NCBI RefSeq assembly: GCF_000012845.1
Contig: NC_009615.1
Span: 3,474,501 to 3,538,500 of the forward strand
Length of the DNA: 64,000 nt
From: Parabacteroides distasonis ATCC 8503
GTDB taxonomy: Bacteria; Bacteroidota; Bacteroidia; Bacteroidales; Tannerellaceae
Direction: 5' to 3'
Shown here: positions 54,860 through 62,806 of the stretch, piece by piece
Layout: each line of letters starts with the position of its first letter
How positions within the stretch are numbered: the first letter of the stretch is position 1
Translations under genes and position numbers: made by a program
Notes under the pieces: generated by a model
Seen by the model: only the letters and a program-made list of their open reading frames with translations
Told to the model about the DNA's origin: nothing
Database searches by the model: none

Positions 54860-56935
54860 ATGAGAAAAATAATAGGAATCTTATCCATCTTCCTCGCTTT
54901 CGCTCTCATGGGGCAAGCGCAAAGAATCAAGGTGGCTTGCGTAGGTAATAGCGTGACCTACGGCTACGGAATCGAGAACAGGGAAACAAACTGCTACCCG
55001 GCCCAATTGCAACAGATGCTTGGAGATGCCTACGAAGTGGAGAACTTCGGGCATAGCGGGGCTACTTTATTAAACAAGGGATATCGTCCTTATACCCAAC
55101 AAGAGGCGTATCAAAAGGCACTGAGGTTTGCCGGGGATTACGTGATCATCCATCTGGGATTGAACGATACGGACCCTCGGGCATGGCCGAATTACCGGGA
55201 CGATTTCGTTCGGGATTATCTTTCCTTGATCGAATCTTTCCGGAAAGCCAATCCGAAATGCAAGGTATGGGTTTGCCGTATGACTCCGATATCTCACCGC
55301 CATCCTCGTTTTAAATCCGGTACAAGAGACTGGTACTGGATGGAGCAAGCGCTTATCGAAGAAATCGCCCGGATAGCCGGCGCGACCTTGGTCGATTTGC
55401 AGGAAGGATTATATGACCGTCCGGATCTATTGCCCGACGCATTGCATCCAAACGCTGAAGGTGCCGGTATCTTGGCCCGCACCGTTTATGGGGCGCTAAC
55501 CGGAGATTACGGAGGATTACAGCTTCCTGACATCTATTCGGACCGGATGGTCTTGCAACGGGATCAACCGCTTCCTATATCTGGCATCGCCAACCAAGGG
55601 GAGAAAGTAACCGTTACCCTCGCCGGACAAAGGAAGGAGACCGTAGCCGGTACGAACGGGAAATGGACTGTCACGCTCGACCCCTTGCGGGTAAGCGGGA
55701 AATCCTATACCTTAACGGTTTCTACCCCCAGCCGCACGCTGAACTATCGGGATGTAGTAGCCGGGGAAGTCTGGCTATGCTCCGGACAATCCAACATGGC
55801 GTTCCGGGTAAACGAGAGCGTAAAGGAAGAACAACAGCAACAATTGGATTACGCGAAACAACACTCGCAAATCCGTTTATTCGACCTAAAGCCCCGCTGG
55901 GAGACCTACGCCGTGGAATGGGACGCTTCCGTACTGGATTCATTGAACCGCCTGCAATATTACCACGACGCCCAATGGGAAGTATGCGACACGCGGAATA
56001 CCGCACGCTTCTCGGCCATAGGATTTGCCTTCGGGCGTATGCTGGCCGATAGCTTACAAGTACCCGTAGGATTGATATTGAACGCTGTTGGCGGCTCGCC
56101 TACGGAGGCATGGATCGACCGGAAAACACTGGAATTCGAGTTTCCGGATATCTTACAGGATTGGACGAAGAACGACTTTATCCAAGATTGGGTACGTGAA
56201 CGGGCGGCCTTAAACATCAAGCAAGCGTCCAACCCGCTCCAACGCCATCCGTATGAGCCTTGTTATCTGTTCGAGGCGGGTATCCAACCCCTTCATCGAT
56301 ATCCCATCAAAGGGATTATTTGGTACCAAGGAGAATCGAACGCCCATAATATGGAAGTACACGAACGATTATTCCCGCTATTGGTGAACAGCTGGCGCCA
56401 GAATTGGAACGCAGACCTGCCTTTCTACTATGTCCAACTATCCAGCATAGACCGCCCGAGTTGGACTTGGTTCAGGGACAGCCAACGCCGCCTGGCGCAA
56501 ACCGTATCGAATACGGGTATGGCCGTTAGTAGCGATCGCGGGGATTCTTTAAACGTTCACCCTACCCGAAAAAAAGAGATTGGCGAACGACTGGCACATT
56601 GGGCCTTGAACAAGACCTACGGACATAACGTAATCCCATCCGGCCCTTTGTTCCGCAGCGCAACGTTTACCGATAACGCCGCCTATATCACTTTCGATTA
56701 CGCAAAGGGCTTAACAACCTCCGATGGGGACCCCATCCGTACATTCGAGATCGCCGAGCAGGAAGGACTTTACTATCCGGCGCAAGCCGTGGTAGAGAAC
56801 GGGAAAGTAAAGGTGTGGAACGATCAAGTGACTCACCCGAAGCTGGTACGCTACGGCTGGCAACCCTTCACGAGAGCGAATCTTGTAAACGAGGCGGGTA
56901 TGCCGGCCTCTACGTTCCGGGCTATAAAAGAATAA
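54860..56935 (+). CDS. nanS: Fusion of SGNH esterase and sialate O-acetylesterase
   Basis: I choose ATG 54860 (MRKIIGILSIFLAFALMGQAQ, a signal peptide) over the in-frame TTG 9 nt upstream. The protein (691 residues) joins two esterase modules. An N-terminal SGNH domain (about 20-220) carries VACVGNSVTYG (Ser in block I), IIHLGLNDTD and PDALHPNAEGA (Asp-His). A sialate O-acetylesterase domain carries DRMVLQRDQPLPI, EVWLCSGQSNMAF (Ser) and IIWYQGESNAH. It removes O-acetyl groups from sialic acids so that the sialidase and lyase can use them. The gene lies 21 nt after the GH20 gene. Confidence 0.92.
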   Translation: MRKIIGILSIFLAFALMGQAQRIKVACVGNSVTYGYGIENRETNCYPAQLQQMLGDAYEVENFGHSGATLLNKGYRPYTQQEAYQKALRFAGDYVIIHLGLNDTDPRAWPNYRDDFVRDYLSLIESFRKANPKCKVWVCRMTPISHRHPRFKSGTRDWYWMEQALIEEIARIAGATLVDLQEGLYDRPDLLPDALHPNAEGAGILARTVYGALTGDYGGLQLPDIYSDRMVLQRDQPLPISGIANQGEKVTVTLAGQRKETVAGTNGKWTVTLDPLRVSGKSYTLTVSTPSRTLNYRDVVAGEVWLCSGQSNMAFRVNESVKEEQQQQLDYAKQHSQIRLFDLKPRWETYAVEWDASVLDSLNRLQYYHDAQWEVCDTRNTARFSAIGFAFGRMLADSLQVPVGLILNAVGGSPTEAWIDRKTLEFEFPDILQDWTKNDFIQDWVRERAALNIKQASNPLQRHPYEPCYLFEAGIQPLHRYPIKGIIWYQGESNAHNMEVHERLFPLLVNSWRQNWNADLPFYYVQLSSIDRPSWTWFRDSQRRLAQTVSNTGMAVSSDRGDSLNVHPTRKKEIGERLAHWALNKTYGHNVIPSGPLFRSATFTDNAAYITFDYAKGLTTSDGDPIRTFEIAEQEGLYYPAQAVVENGKVKVWNDQVTHPKLVRYGWQPFTRANLVNEAGMPASTFRAIKE

Positions 56936-56938
56936 GCT

Positions 56939-58129
56939 ATGCATAATAAACAACAAATCACCGGTTGGCTGTTCTTCCTGCTACTCTGCGTAGCGGGATG
57001 CGGCCAGCCTGTATCTAAAAAACAGAACACCATGATAAACTGGACAAAATTACCGGATCTACCGGGAGCAGCCGATACGGCTTCCCTTGGCGTTTCCGCC
57101 CCGTTCGCCGGCATCCATAACGGTGTATTGATCGTTGCCGGAGGTTGTAACTTTCCGGACAAACCCGTCACCGAGGGAGGAGCCAAGCGATATTATAGCG
57201 AGATATTCGTCCTTCTTCCCGAAGGCTGGAAAGAGATCGACCGACTGCCTCGTCCCGTCGCCTACGGCGCTACGGTTTCCACCCCGGAAGGTATCGTTTG
57301 CATCGGAGGAAACAACAGTGATTCTTCCTTGGTCGAGGTCTCCCACATCTCCTATAACCCCACGAAAGGAGAGGTAGCGGTTTGCGCCTTACCCTCCTTA
57401 CCGTCTCCAATGGATAATCTCTCGGCCGCTTTTACCGGACAGGAGATTTACGTAGCAGGTGGAAATGAGAACGGACAACCCTGCCATACCTTCTTACGCC
57501 TCAACCTAGCGAATATCGAAAAGGGATGGGAACAACTACCGGACTTCCCGGGAGCAGCCCGTGTACAACCGGTATTAGCGGCCGGAGAAAGTCCCAACGG
57601 CACACGTATCTATCTAGCCGGAGGCTTCCAGCCCATCCTAAACGAAGAGGAACCGATCGTCCCGACGGATGTATTGGTATTCGACCCGGCAACTTTTACC
57701 TGGCAACAAGAGACCGTTCTTCCCCCGTTTAAGGACGGAGCGAACCGTACCCTAACAGGAGGCTGTGCCGTGACTTTCCAAACGGATAAAATCTTATTTA
57801 TGGGAGGTGTGAACTACGATTGTTTCCTAGCCGCCATCGCCCGACCGATCCATTTAGCGAAAGCGGAGGCGGCGCGAGATTCAGCGGCCATTACCCGCCT
57901 AGAAGCGGAGGCCAAGGCCTATATGCACCATCCGGTAGAATGGTACCGATTCAATACCACCTTACTCCAATACGACCTATCCACGAAAGCATGGAGCGAT
58001 CTGGGCGAATATGAGCAGTTGGCCCGTGCCGGAGCGGGAGCGGTTATCCAAGATGGCCGATTAACCATCATCAACGGAGAATTGAAACCGGGTATCCGCA
58101 CGCCGCAAGTGAATCAAGCGAAATTATAA
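56939..58129 (+). CDS. nanM: N-acetylneuraminate mutarotase-like Kelch lipoprotein
   Basis: The 396-residue lipoprotein (lipobox VAGC) is a Kelch propeller of the cyclically permuted mutarotase type (TIGR03548-like): WTKLPDLPGAADTASLGVSAPFAGIHNGVLIVAGGCNFPD, YGATVSTPEGIVCIGGNN and GGCAVTFQTDKILFMGGVNYDCF. NanM speeds interconversion of alpha-Neu5Ac, released by the sialidase, to the beta form used by transporters. It starts 3 nt after the esterase gene, at the end of the operon. A terminator follows. Confidence 0.92.
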   Translation: MHNKQQITGWLFFLLLCVAGCGQPVSKKQNTMINWTKLPDLPGAADTASLGVSAPFAGIHNGVLIVAGGCNFPDKPVTEGGAKRYYSEIFVLLPEGWKEIDRLPRPVAYGATVSTPEGIVCIGGNNSDSSLVEVSHISYNPTKGEVAVCALPSLPSPMDNLSAAFTGQEIYVAGGNENGQPCHTFLRLNLANIEKGWEQLPDFPGAARVQPVLAAGESPNGTRIYLAGGFQPILNEEEPIVPTDVLVFDPATFTWQQETVLPPFKDGANRTLTGGCAVTFQTDKILFMGGVNYDCFLAAIARPIHLAKAEAARDSAAITRLEAEAKAYMHHPVEWYRFNTTLLQYDLSTKAWSDLGEYEQLARAGAGAVIQDGRLTIINGELKPGIRTPQVNQAKL

Positions 58130-58141
58130 TAGGGATTTAGT

Positions 58142-58180
58142 GGGATCGCTGGTAAGTTTGCCAACGATCCCTGTTTACTT
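58142..58180 (+). terminator. Intrinsic terminator of the sialic-acid operon
   Basis: An 11-nt stem with one mismatch (GGGATCGCTGG, 58142-58152, with CCAACGATCCC, 58161-58171) is followed by TGTTTACTTTT. It lies 12 nt after the nanM stop. Confidence 0.8.
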
Positions 58181-58321
58181 TTCCCACCCGATTTTCAGTA
58201 TCCGGAGTCTATTTAGAGCATACGTATCCCAAGGCAAATCCTAGACAATAAGCACGTAAATAATGTTCTTATATAAATCATTGAACATAAACATCTTAAA
58301 AAGACGATTATACTTTCCGCG

Positions 58322-58384
58322 AAACACGTACGTGTTTTTGGAAAAAGTCGTACATGTTTTTCGGGAAACACGTACATGTTTTTA
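58322..58384. repeat. Second cluster of CACGTACGTG-type palindromic repeats
   Basis: Three near-copies (CACGTACGTG, TCGTACATG and CACGTACATG), each followed by GTTTTT-type runs, lie in the 460-nt gene-free gap after the sialic-acid operon. They match the cluster at 15469-15550. Confidence 0.7.
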
Positions 58385-58515
58385 CTGAATCACACGACAG
58401 GAAACAAGAGCGTATATGGAAATATACAATAAGCCTACCTTATCATCAAATCTAAACAGTATTTCTTCCCAATCTCTATTTCATAGATATTTTGGTGCAG
58501 TTACCTTGAATAAAT

Positions 58516-58546
58516 CTTGATTATCCAACTTTTAATATTATCTTTG
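58516..58546 (+). promoter_or_regulatory. Promoter of the Crp-like regulator
   Basis: CTTG (58516-58519), a 19-nt spacer and TATCTTTG (58539-58546) form a good Bacteroidetes promoter 43 nt before the start codon. Confidence 0.55.
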
Positions 58547-58589
58547 TTCTTAGAGCGCATTAACATAACCATCTAAACATACTAAACAC

Positions 58590-59201
58590 ATGAAAACCAA
58601 CATCGCATTATTAATAGAGCAATCCGTTAACGTTATAGACTCCTTAAATAAAGGACTACGATTAACACCCGAAGAACAACAATTTTTTTGTGAACACTTC
58701 GAACGTGAAGAAATCAAGAAAAACGAGTTTACCATAAGAATCGGTGATTACGAAAAATATCTTTATTTCATAGAAAGTGGTATCCTACGTTATTGGACTG
58801 CACAAGAATATGGTGATCCGGACAAAGAAATCACCTTTTGGTTTTCTTTCCCGGGCGAATTCGCCAACTCGTACTTTTCCCTTAAAGAAAATCAGCCATC
58901 ACTCATACATATACAAGCATTGACAGACTGTGTAATCTGGAAATTATCGAAGCTAGACTTAGCTGATTTATATCAAACCTCCCTAAACATAAATAAGATT
59001 GCAAGAATTGTTCTCGAAGATGCTTTATGCCGGAAAATAACGAGAGAGACCTTGCTACTTGGTTCCTCCGCCGAAGCTATTTATGAGGATCTTATAACCA
59101 AAGAAAAAGAACTGATTAATAATATACCATTAAAGTATTTGGCATCTTACATAGGAGTCACCCCTCAAAGATTAAGTCAAATAAGGAGAAAAGTTCATTA
59201 A
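58590..59201 (+). CDS. Crp/Fnr-like transcriptional regulator
   Basis: The 203-residue protein has a cyclic-nucleotide-binding-like beta domain (KKNEFTIRIGDYEKYLYFIESGILRYW...EITFWFSFPGEFANSYFSLKENQPSLIHIQALTDCVIWKLSK). A C-terminal helix-turn-helix follows (PLKYLASYIGVTPQRLSQIRRKV). No Cys cluster for an Fe-S centre is visible, so it is not an Fnr-type oxygen sensor. Ligand and targets are unknown; the nearest target candidate is the oxoamine synthase-like gene 170 nt downstream. Confidence 0.85.
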   Translation: MKTNIALLIEQSVNVIDSLNKGLRLTPEEQQFFCEHFEREEIKKNEFTIRIGDYEKYLYFIESGILRYWTAQEYGDPDKEITFWFSFPGEFANSYFSLKENQPSLIHIQALTDCVIWKLSKLDLADLYQTSLNINKIARIVLEDALCRKITRETLLLGSSAEAIYEDLITKEKELINNIPLKYLASYIGVTPQRLSQIRRKVH

Positions 59202-59371
59202 TAAGACAACTTATTTTTCGTTCCACTTTTGCGTTAGAGAATTATAATGAAGAATCTGTTGTGTTAAATCTTCTTTATAAAGCAAGAAACCTAAGTAAAT
59301 AATTAAAATAGTTTCATTTCATAATATAATAACTGTCAATAATTTTGTCAAATTAAAAGAGAGGAGTTTAT

Positions 59372-60625
59372 ATGCAAAACGAATTTGACAACATGACATT
59401 AAAAGACTTCGAAAATAGAGGTCAAGACTTATTAACCAGAGCAAAACAGGTTGATGATTATATATCGTATAGACATAGAATCCAGCATTTACCTTATCGT
59501 GTCATCTCTTTGACCGGTTCTAGTGCCCACATGAGAGTGATCGATCCATATTCAAATAAAGAAAAAGAAATGATCAGTTTCGTTTCCAATGATTATCTGG
59601 GCTTATCACACCATCCAGAGGTTATAAAAGCAGGGATTGATGCGCTTGAACAATATGGAGCCGGAGCGGGGGCCAGCCCTTTGATTGGCGGGCACAACTT
59701 CTTGCATGAGCAGTTAGAGCAAGAGATCGCTCATTTCTTGAAAAATGAGTATGCAATAACCTATACATCCGGATACGCCGCAAATTGTAGCACATTACTA
59801 GCCATGATGGGTAAAGAAGATATCGCAATCATGGATATGTTTACTCATGCGAGTGTATTTGACGGTTGTTTATGTACCAATACAAAGAGGTTCCTTCACA
59901 ACGACATCGATTCCTTGGTGCATGTCCTAAACAACGCAAAGAGCTTCAAAAATCGCTTTGTAATTATTGATGGCGTTTACTCCCAAGATGGGGATATCGC
60001 CTTTCTTGATCAAATTTATACCGTATGTAAAGAGCATGACGCATTCCTCATTGTTGATGACGCTCATGGTATTGGTGTATTAGGCAAAACAGGCCGAGGA
60101 ATTATTGAGGATTATGATCTTCTCGACAAAGTAGATATAATTACCGGAACATTCAGCAAAGCTTTCGGATGCGTGGGAGGTTATGCCATAGCCAGAAAAG
60201 AGATCATAACTTTACTCAGATATTATTCAAGGCAAAATATATTTTCCGCTGCCGCTACACCCCAAACCGCCGCATCCGCAATAAAAGCCATCCAACTGAT
60301 TGACCAAGAACCCCAATGGAGAAACACACTAGCCGACAATATCGAATATTTTAAAACCGGACTTGAAACCTTAGGTCTTGATTATGGTAATACCGAATCA
60401 GCGATATTCCCCGTAATGGTACGTAATGAACACTATGTGAAAGAAGCAGCTCGCATATTATTTGAGCAAGGAATATATGTAAACCCAATCAGTTATCCAG
60501 CTGTACCGGAAAAATTATCCCGTCTTCGCTTCAGCTTAACAGCTATGCATACGAAGGAGGAGTTGGATAAGACATTTAGTATCCTTGAAAACATTAGGAA
60601 GAAATACAAACTAGCACAAATATAA
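59372..60625 (+). CDS. Alpha-oxoamine synthase-type PLP enzyme
   Basis: The 417-residue protein is a fold type I PLP enzyme of the group with 8-amino-7-oxononanoate synthase, 2-amino-3-ketobutyrate ligase and serine palmitoyltransferase. Motifs include ISFVSNDYLGLSHHPEV, GAGAGASPLIGGHNFLHEQLE, LIVDDAHGIGVLG and the PLP Lys in GTFSKAFGCVGGY. It condenses an amino acid with an acyl-CoA; the specific substrate cannot be told. No bio genes are nearby, so biotin synthesis is not indicated. An unusually good Shine-Dalgarno-like AGAGAGGAG lies 5 nt before the ATG. Confidence 0.85.
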   Translation: MQNEFDNMTLKDFENRGQDLLTRAKQVDDYISYRHRIQHLPYRVISLTGSSAHMRVIDPYSNKEKEMISFVSNDYLGLSHHPEVIKAGIDALEQYGAGAGASPLIGGHNFLHEQLEQEIAHFLKNEYAITYTSGYAANCSTLLAMMGKEDIAIMDMFTHASVFDGCLCTNTKRFLHNDIDSLVHVLNNAKSFKNRFVIIDGVYSQDGDIAFLDQIYTVCKEHDAFLIVDDAHGIGVLGKTGRGIIEDYDLLDKVDIITGTFSKAFGCVGGYAIARKEIITLLRYYSRQNIFSAAATPQTAASAIKAIQLIDQEPQWRNTLADNIEYFKTGLETLGLDYGNTESAIFPVMVRNEHYVKEAARILFEQGIYVNPISYPAVPEKLSRLRFSLTAMHTKEELDKTFSILENIRKKYKLAQI

Positions 60626-60844
60626 TCACATTTATAAATTATATAAAGATTAGCAGCTTTGTTATTTACAGCAAAAATCAATAATTTAGAAACCTTCACT
60701 TTTACAAAGAAAACAATCATGATAAAAATTATCATTTATTCATACGGCATCTCAAGTAGTTAATATATATTCATCACTATAAAATCAATAAATATCTACT
60801 TTAACAAAGTAAATATTTACACAAATATACATAAAATTCAATAT

Positions 60845-61615
60845 ATGAAAACTAGACATTTATTAAATATATTATTATTAGCACTTTATACAAGCAGCTG
60901 TAATAAAGAAGACACCCCTCTAATCAAAACAGAAACTGTCAAAATATTTCTTTTATCAGAAACAAATAGAATCCAAAATGAAGATATTGAAAATCATGAA
61001 TATATACTAGCAAAAGAAGAAAATCAAGTCGATTTTCAAGAAATAAATATTTCTGCGATCGAGGGTTTCCATTATGAAAAAGGGTATGAGTATGAATTAC
61101 TAGTTGAAAAAAAGACCCTCGTTAATACTAATTTTGACAATAATCAGACTAAATACAAATTAATTGAGTTAATCTCAAAAAACAAAGTAGATTTTAAATA
61201 TTTGATTATAACTAAAGAAAATCCCTTCATACTACATTCAGCCGGAGGCAGATTCGAAATGCCTCTGCAATGTATAAAAGAAAAATATATTAACAACAAA
61301 TTATCAGAAAAAGAGCACCATCCTTTAAAAGGATTAAAATATAAGATTGGAACTAATTATGGAGGTATTACTAATATAGTAAAAGAAGGGAAAGAAATCG
61401 GTTTTTACAAAATAATTATCGAGAGATATGGAGCATACAACATGAATGGAATTCCTGAATGGTTTTGTGCTTTTTACACTAAAAATGCAAATTTAAATTT
61501 TGACCTAAAACCATCTCCAATCTATGAGCAAATATTTGAGCAACCACAAACTAAAGGAGAGCAGTATCTTATCCTTCCGATCATAAATATTTCAATTGGA
61601 ACATTTGATATATAA
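60845..61615 (+). CDS. AT-rich lipoprotein with DUF4377-like region; possible immunity protein
   Basis: The 256-residue lipoprotein has Cys19 in YTSSC followed by NKED, an acidic pattern that fits surface export. Residues about 30-100 resemble DUF4377 (FQEINISAIEGFHYEKGYEYELLVEKK). The C-terminal 140 residues are not recognised. It lies 65 nt upstream of two cytolysin-like lipoproteins in the same direction. Secreted antibacterial pore-forming toxins need a cognate immunity factor and this is the best placed candidate, but it could also be a third structural partner. Base composition is very AT-rich, unlike the flanking core genes. Confidence 0.6.
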   Translation: MKTRHLLNILLLALYTSSCNKEDTPLIKTETVKIFLLSETNRIQNEDIENHEYILAKEENQVDFQEINISAIEGFHYEKGYEYELLVEKKTLVNTNFDNNQTKYKLIELISKNKVDFKYLIITKENPFILHSAGGRFEMPLQCIKEKYINNKLSEKEHHPLKGLKYKIGTNYGGITNIVKEGKEIGFYKIIIERYGAYNMNGIPEWFCAFYTKNANLNFDLKPSPIYEQIFEQPQTKGEQYLILPIINISIGTFDI

Positions 61616-61680
61616 AGATCCTATATTAAAATGCAACAAAATTAACACAGCAATTATTCACCTTATAAATATATATTATC

Positions 61681-62799
61681 ATGAAAAAAGAAATCTTTAT
61701 CTTACTAACTGCTTCACTTGTAGTTTCTTCATGCGTTGACAATGAAGATATATACAAAAATCCAGACAATAGTAAAAAGGATCAAGTCTTAACACTATCC
61801 AAATATCCTCAGAAAGTCATAGACATTGAAACTGGCAGTAAAGAACACTTAGCTCTTTTAAATGCAACCACACGATCTACCTTTCTCATTAAGGATAGTG
61901 TTTGGCCGGATAAAAAAGGTCATTCACTCATATATGAAACAAATGAACACGGTACAGCAGCCAATACAATGAGATACATCTATTTGGGATCATTACTGAA
62001 AGGTGGCTCGCTAGAAGAACAGCGTTTTCAACGCTTAACAAACGAATTAGACCCTCTTTATATATCCTACTCTTTTCCTGCTAAGATTGTAGGAGATATA
62101 ATAGAGAAGCCCAGCTTGCAGTCGCAAAGAACATCTTTAAGTAAAATAATGAATCAAGAAGGGATGACAGGCAAACAGATTGTTTCATTTATCTATGACA
62201 TGAATCAGTTCACCTATTATAATGAATTAAAATTAGCATTTAATTGCAATATAGACGTTGCAAGTGTTTTTAACATATCTACAAGTGTTGCGCAAGGAAA
62301 GATCAGGAAGAAATGTGGATTAGTAGCTAAATTTATACAAAAAAATTTCACAGTTGATTTAGATTTACCAGCAGATGGATGCCTTTTAAAAAACAATAAT
62401 GAATTATCAAATGTTGGTCCATACGATCCTGTTTATATAAGTTCAATAACCTATGGAAGAATGGGAGTAATGATGTTCGATTCTAGTTATGCATATGATT
62501 CATTAAGAGTAGCAGTAAAAGCAGCCTTTGATGCAAAAATAATAAATGGGAAATTAGAGCTAACAAGTGAACAAACGAAAATAATTAGTGAAGCAGACTT
62601 AAAAATTGCAATCATAAGTGGTGATGGTAGCTATTCTGTGAAAACAGTGGATGGAATTAACGGATTTAAGGAATTTATTATAGCTGGAGGAGAATTTAGT
62701 AAGGATGTTCCTGGAGATCCTATATTTTATTCAGCAAGCTACTTAAGTGATGATTCTCCATTCTACGCAAAATTCAGAGTAAACATACCTTATAAATAA
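61681..62799 (+). CDS. Short cholesterol-dependent-cytolysin-like (CDCL) lipoprotein
   Basis: The 372-residue lipoprotein (Cys18 in VSSC, then VDNED) carries stretches seen in thiol-activated cytolysins: YIYLGSLLKGG (99-109, cf. YPGALLKAN), KFIQKNFTVDLDLPADG (217-233), DPVYISSITYGR (249-260, cf. YISSVAYGR) and DPIFYSASYLSDDSP (346-360, cf. YTSVFLKDN). It ends about 12 residues after the point where domain 4, with the membrane-binding undecapeptide, would start. It therefore has domains 1-3 only, like the short member of two-component CDC-like systems of Bacteroidota. The long partner starts 7 nt downstream. Confidence 0.82.
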   Translation: MKKEIFILLTASLVVSSCVDNEDIYKNPDNSKKDQVLTLSKYPQKVIDIETGSKEHLALLNATTRSTFLIKDSVWPDKKGHSLIYETNEHGTAANTMRYIYLGSLLKGGSLEEQRFQRLTNELDPLYISYSFPAKIVGDIIEKPSLQSQRTSLSKIMNQEGMTGKQIVSFIYDMNQFTYYNELKLAFNCNIDVASVFNISTSVAQGKIRKKCGLVAKFIQKNFTVDLDLPADGCLLKNNNELSNVGPYDPVYISSITYGRMGVMMFDSSYAYDSLRVAVKAAFDAKIINGKLELTSEQTKIISEADLKIAIISGDGSYSVKTVDGINGFKEFIIAGGEFSKDVPGDPIFYSASYLSDDSPFYAKFRVNIPYK

Positions 62800-62806
62800 T
62801 TATACT

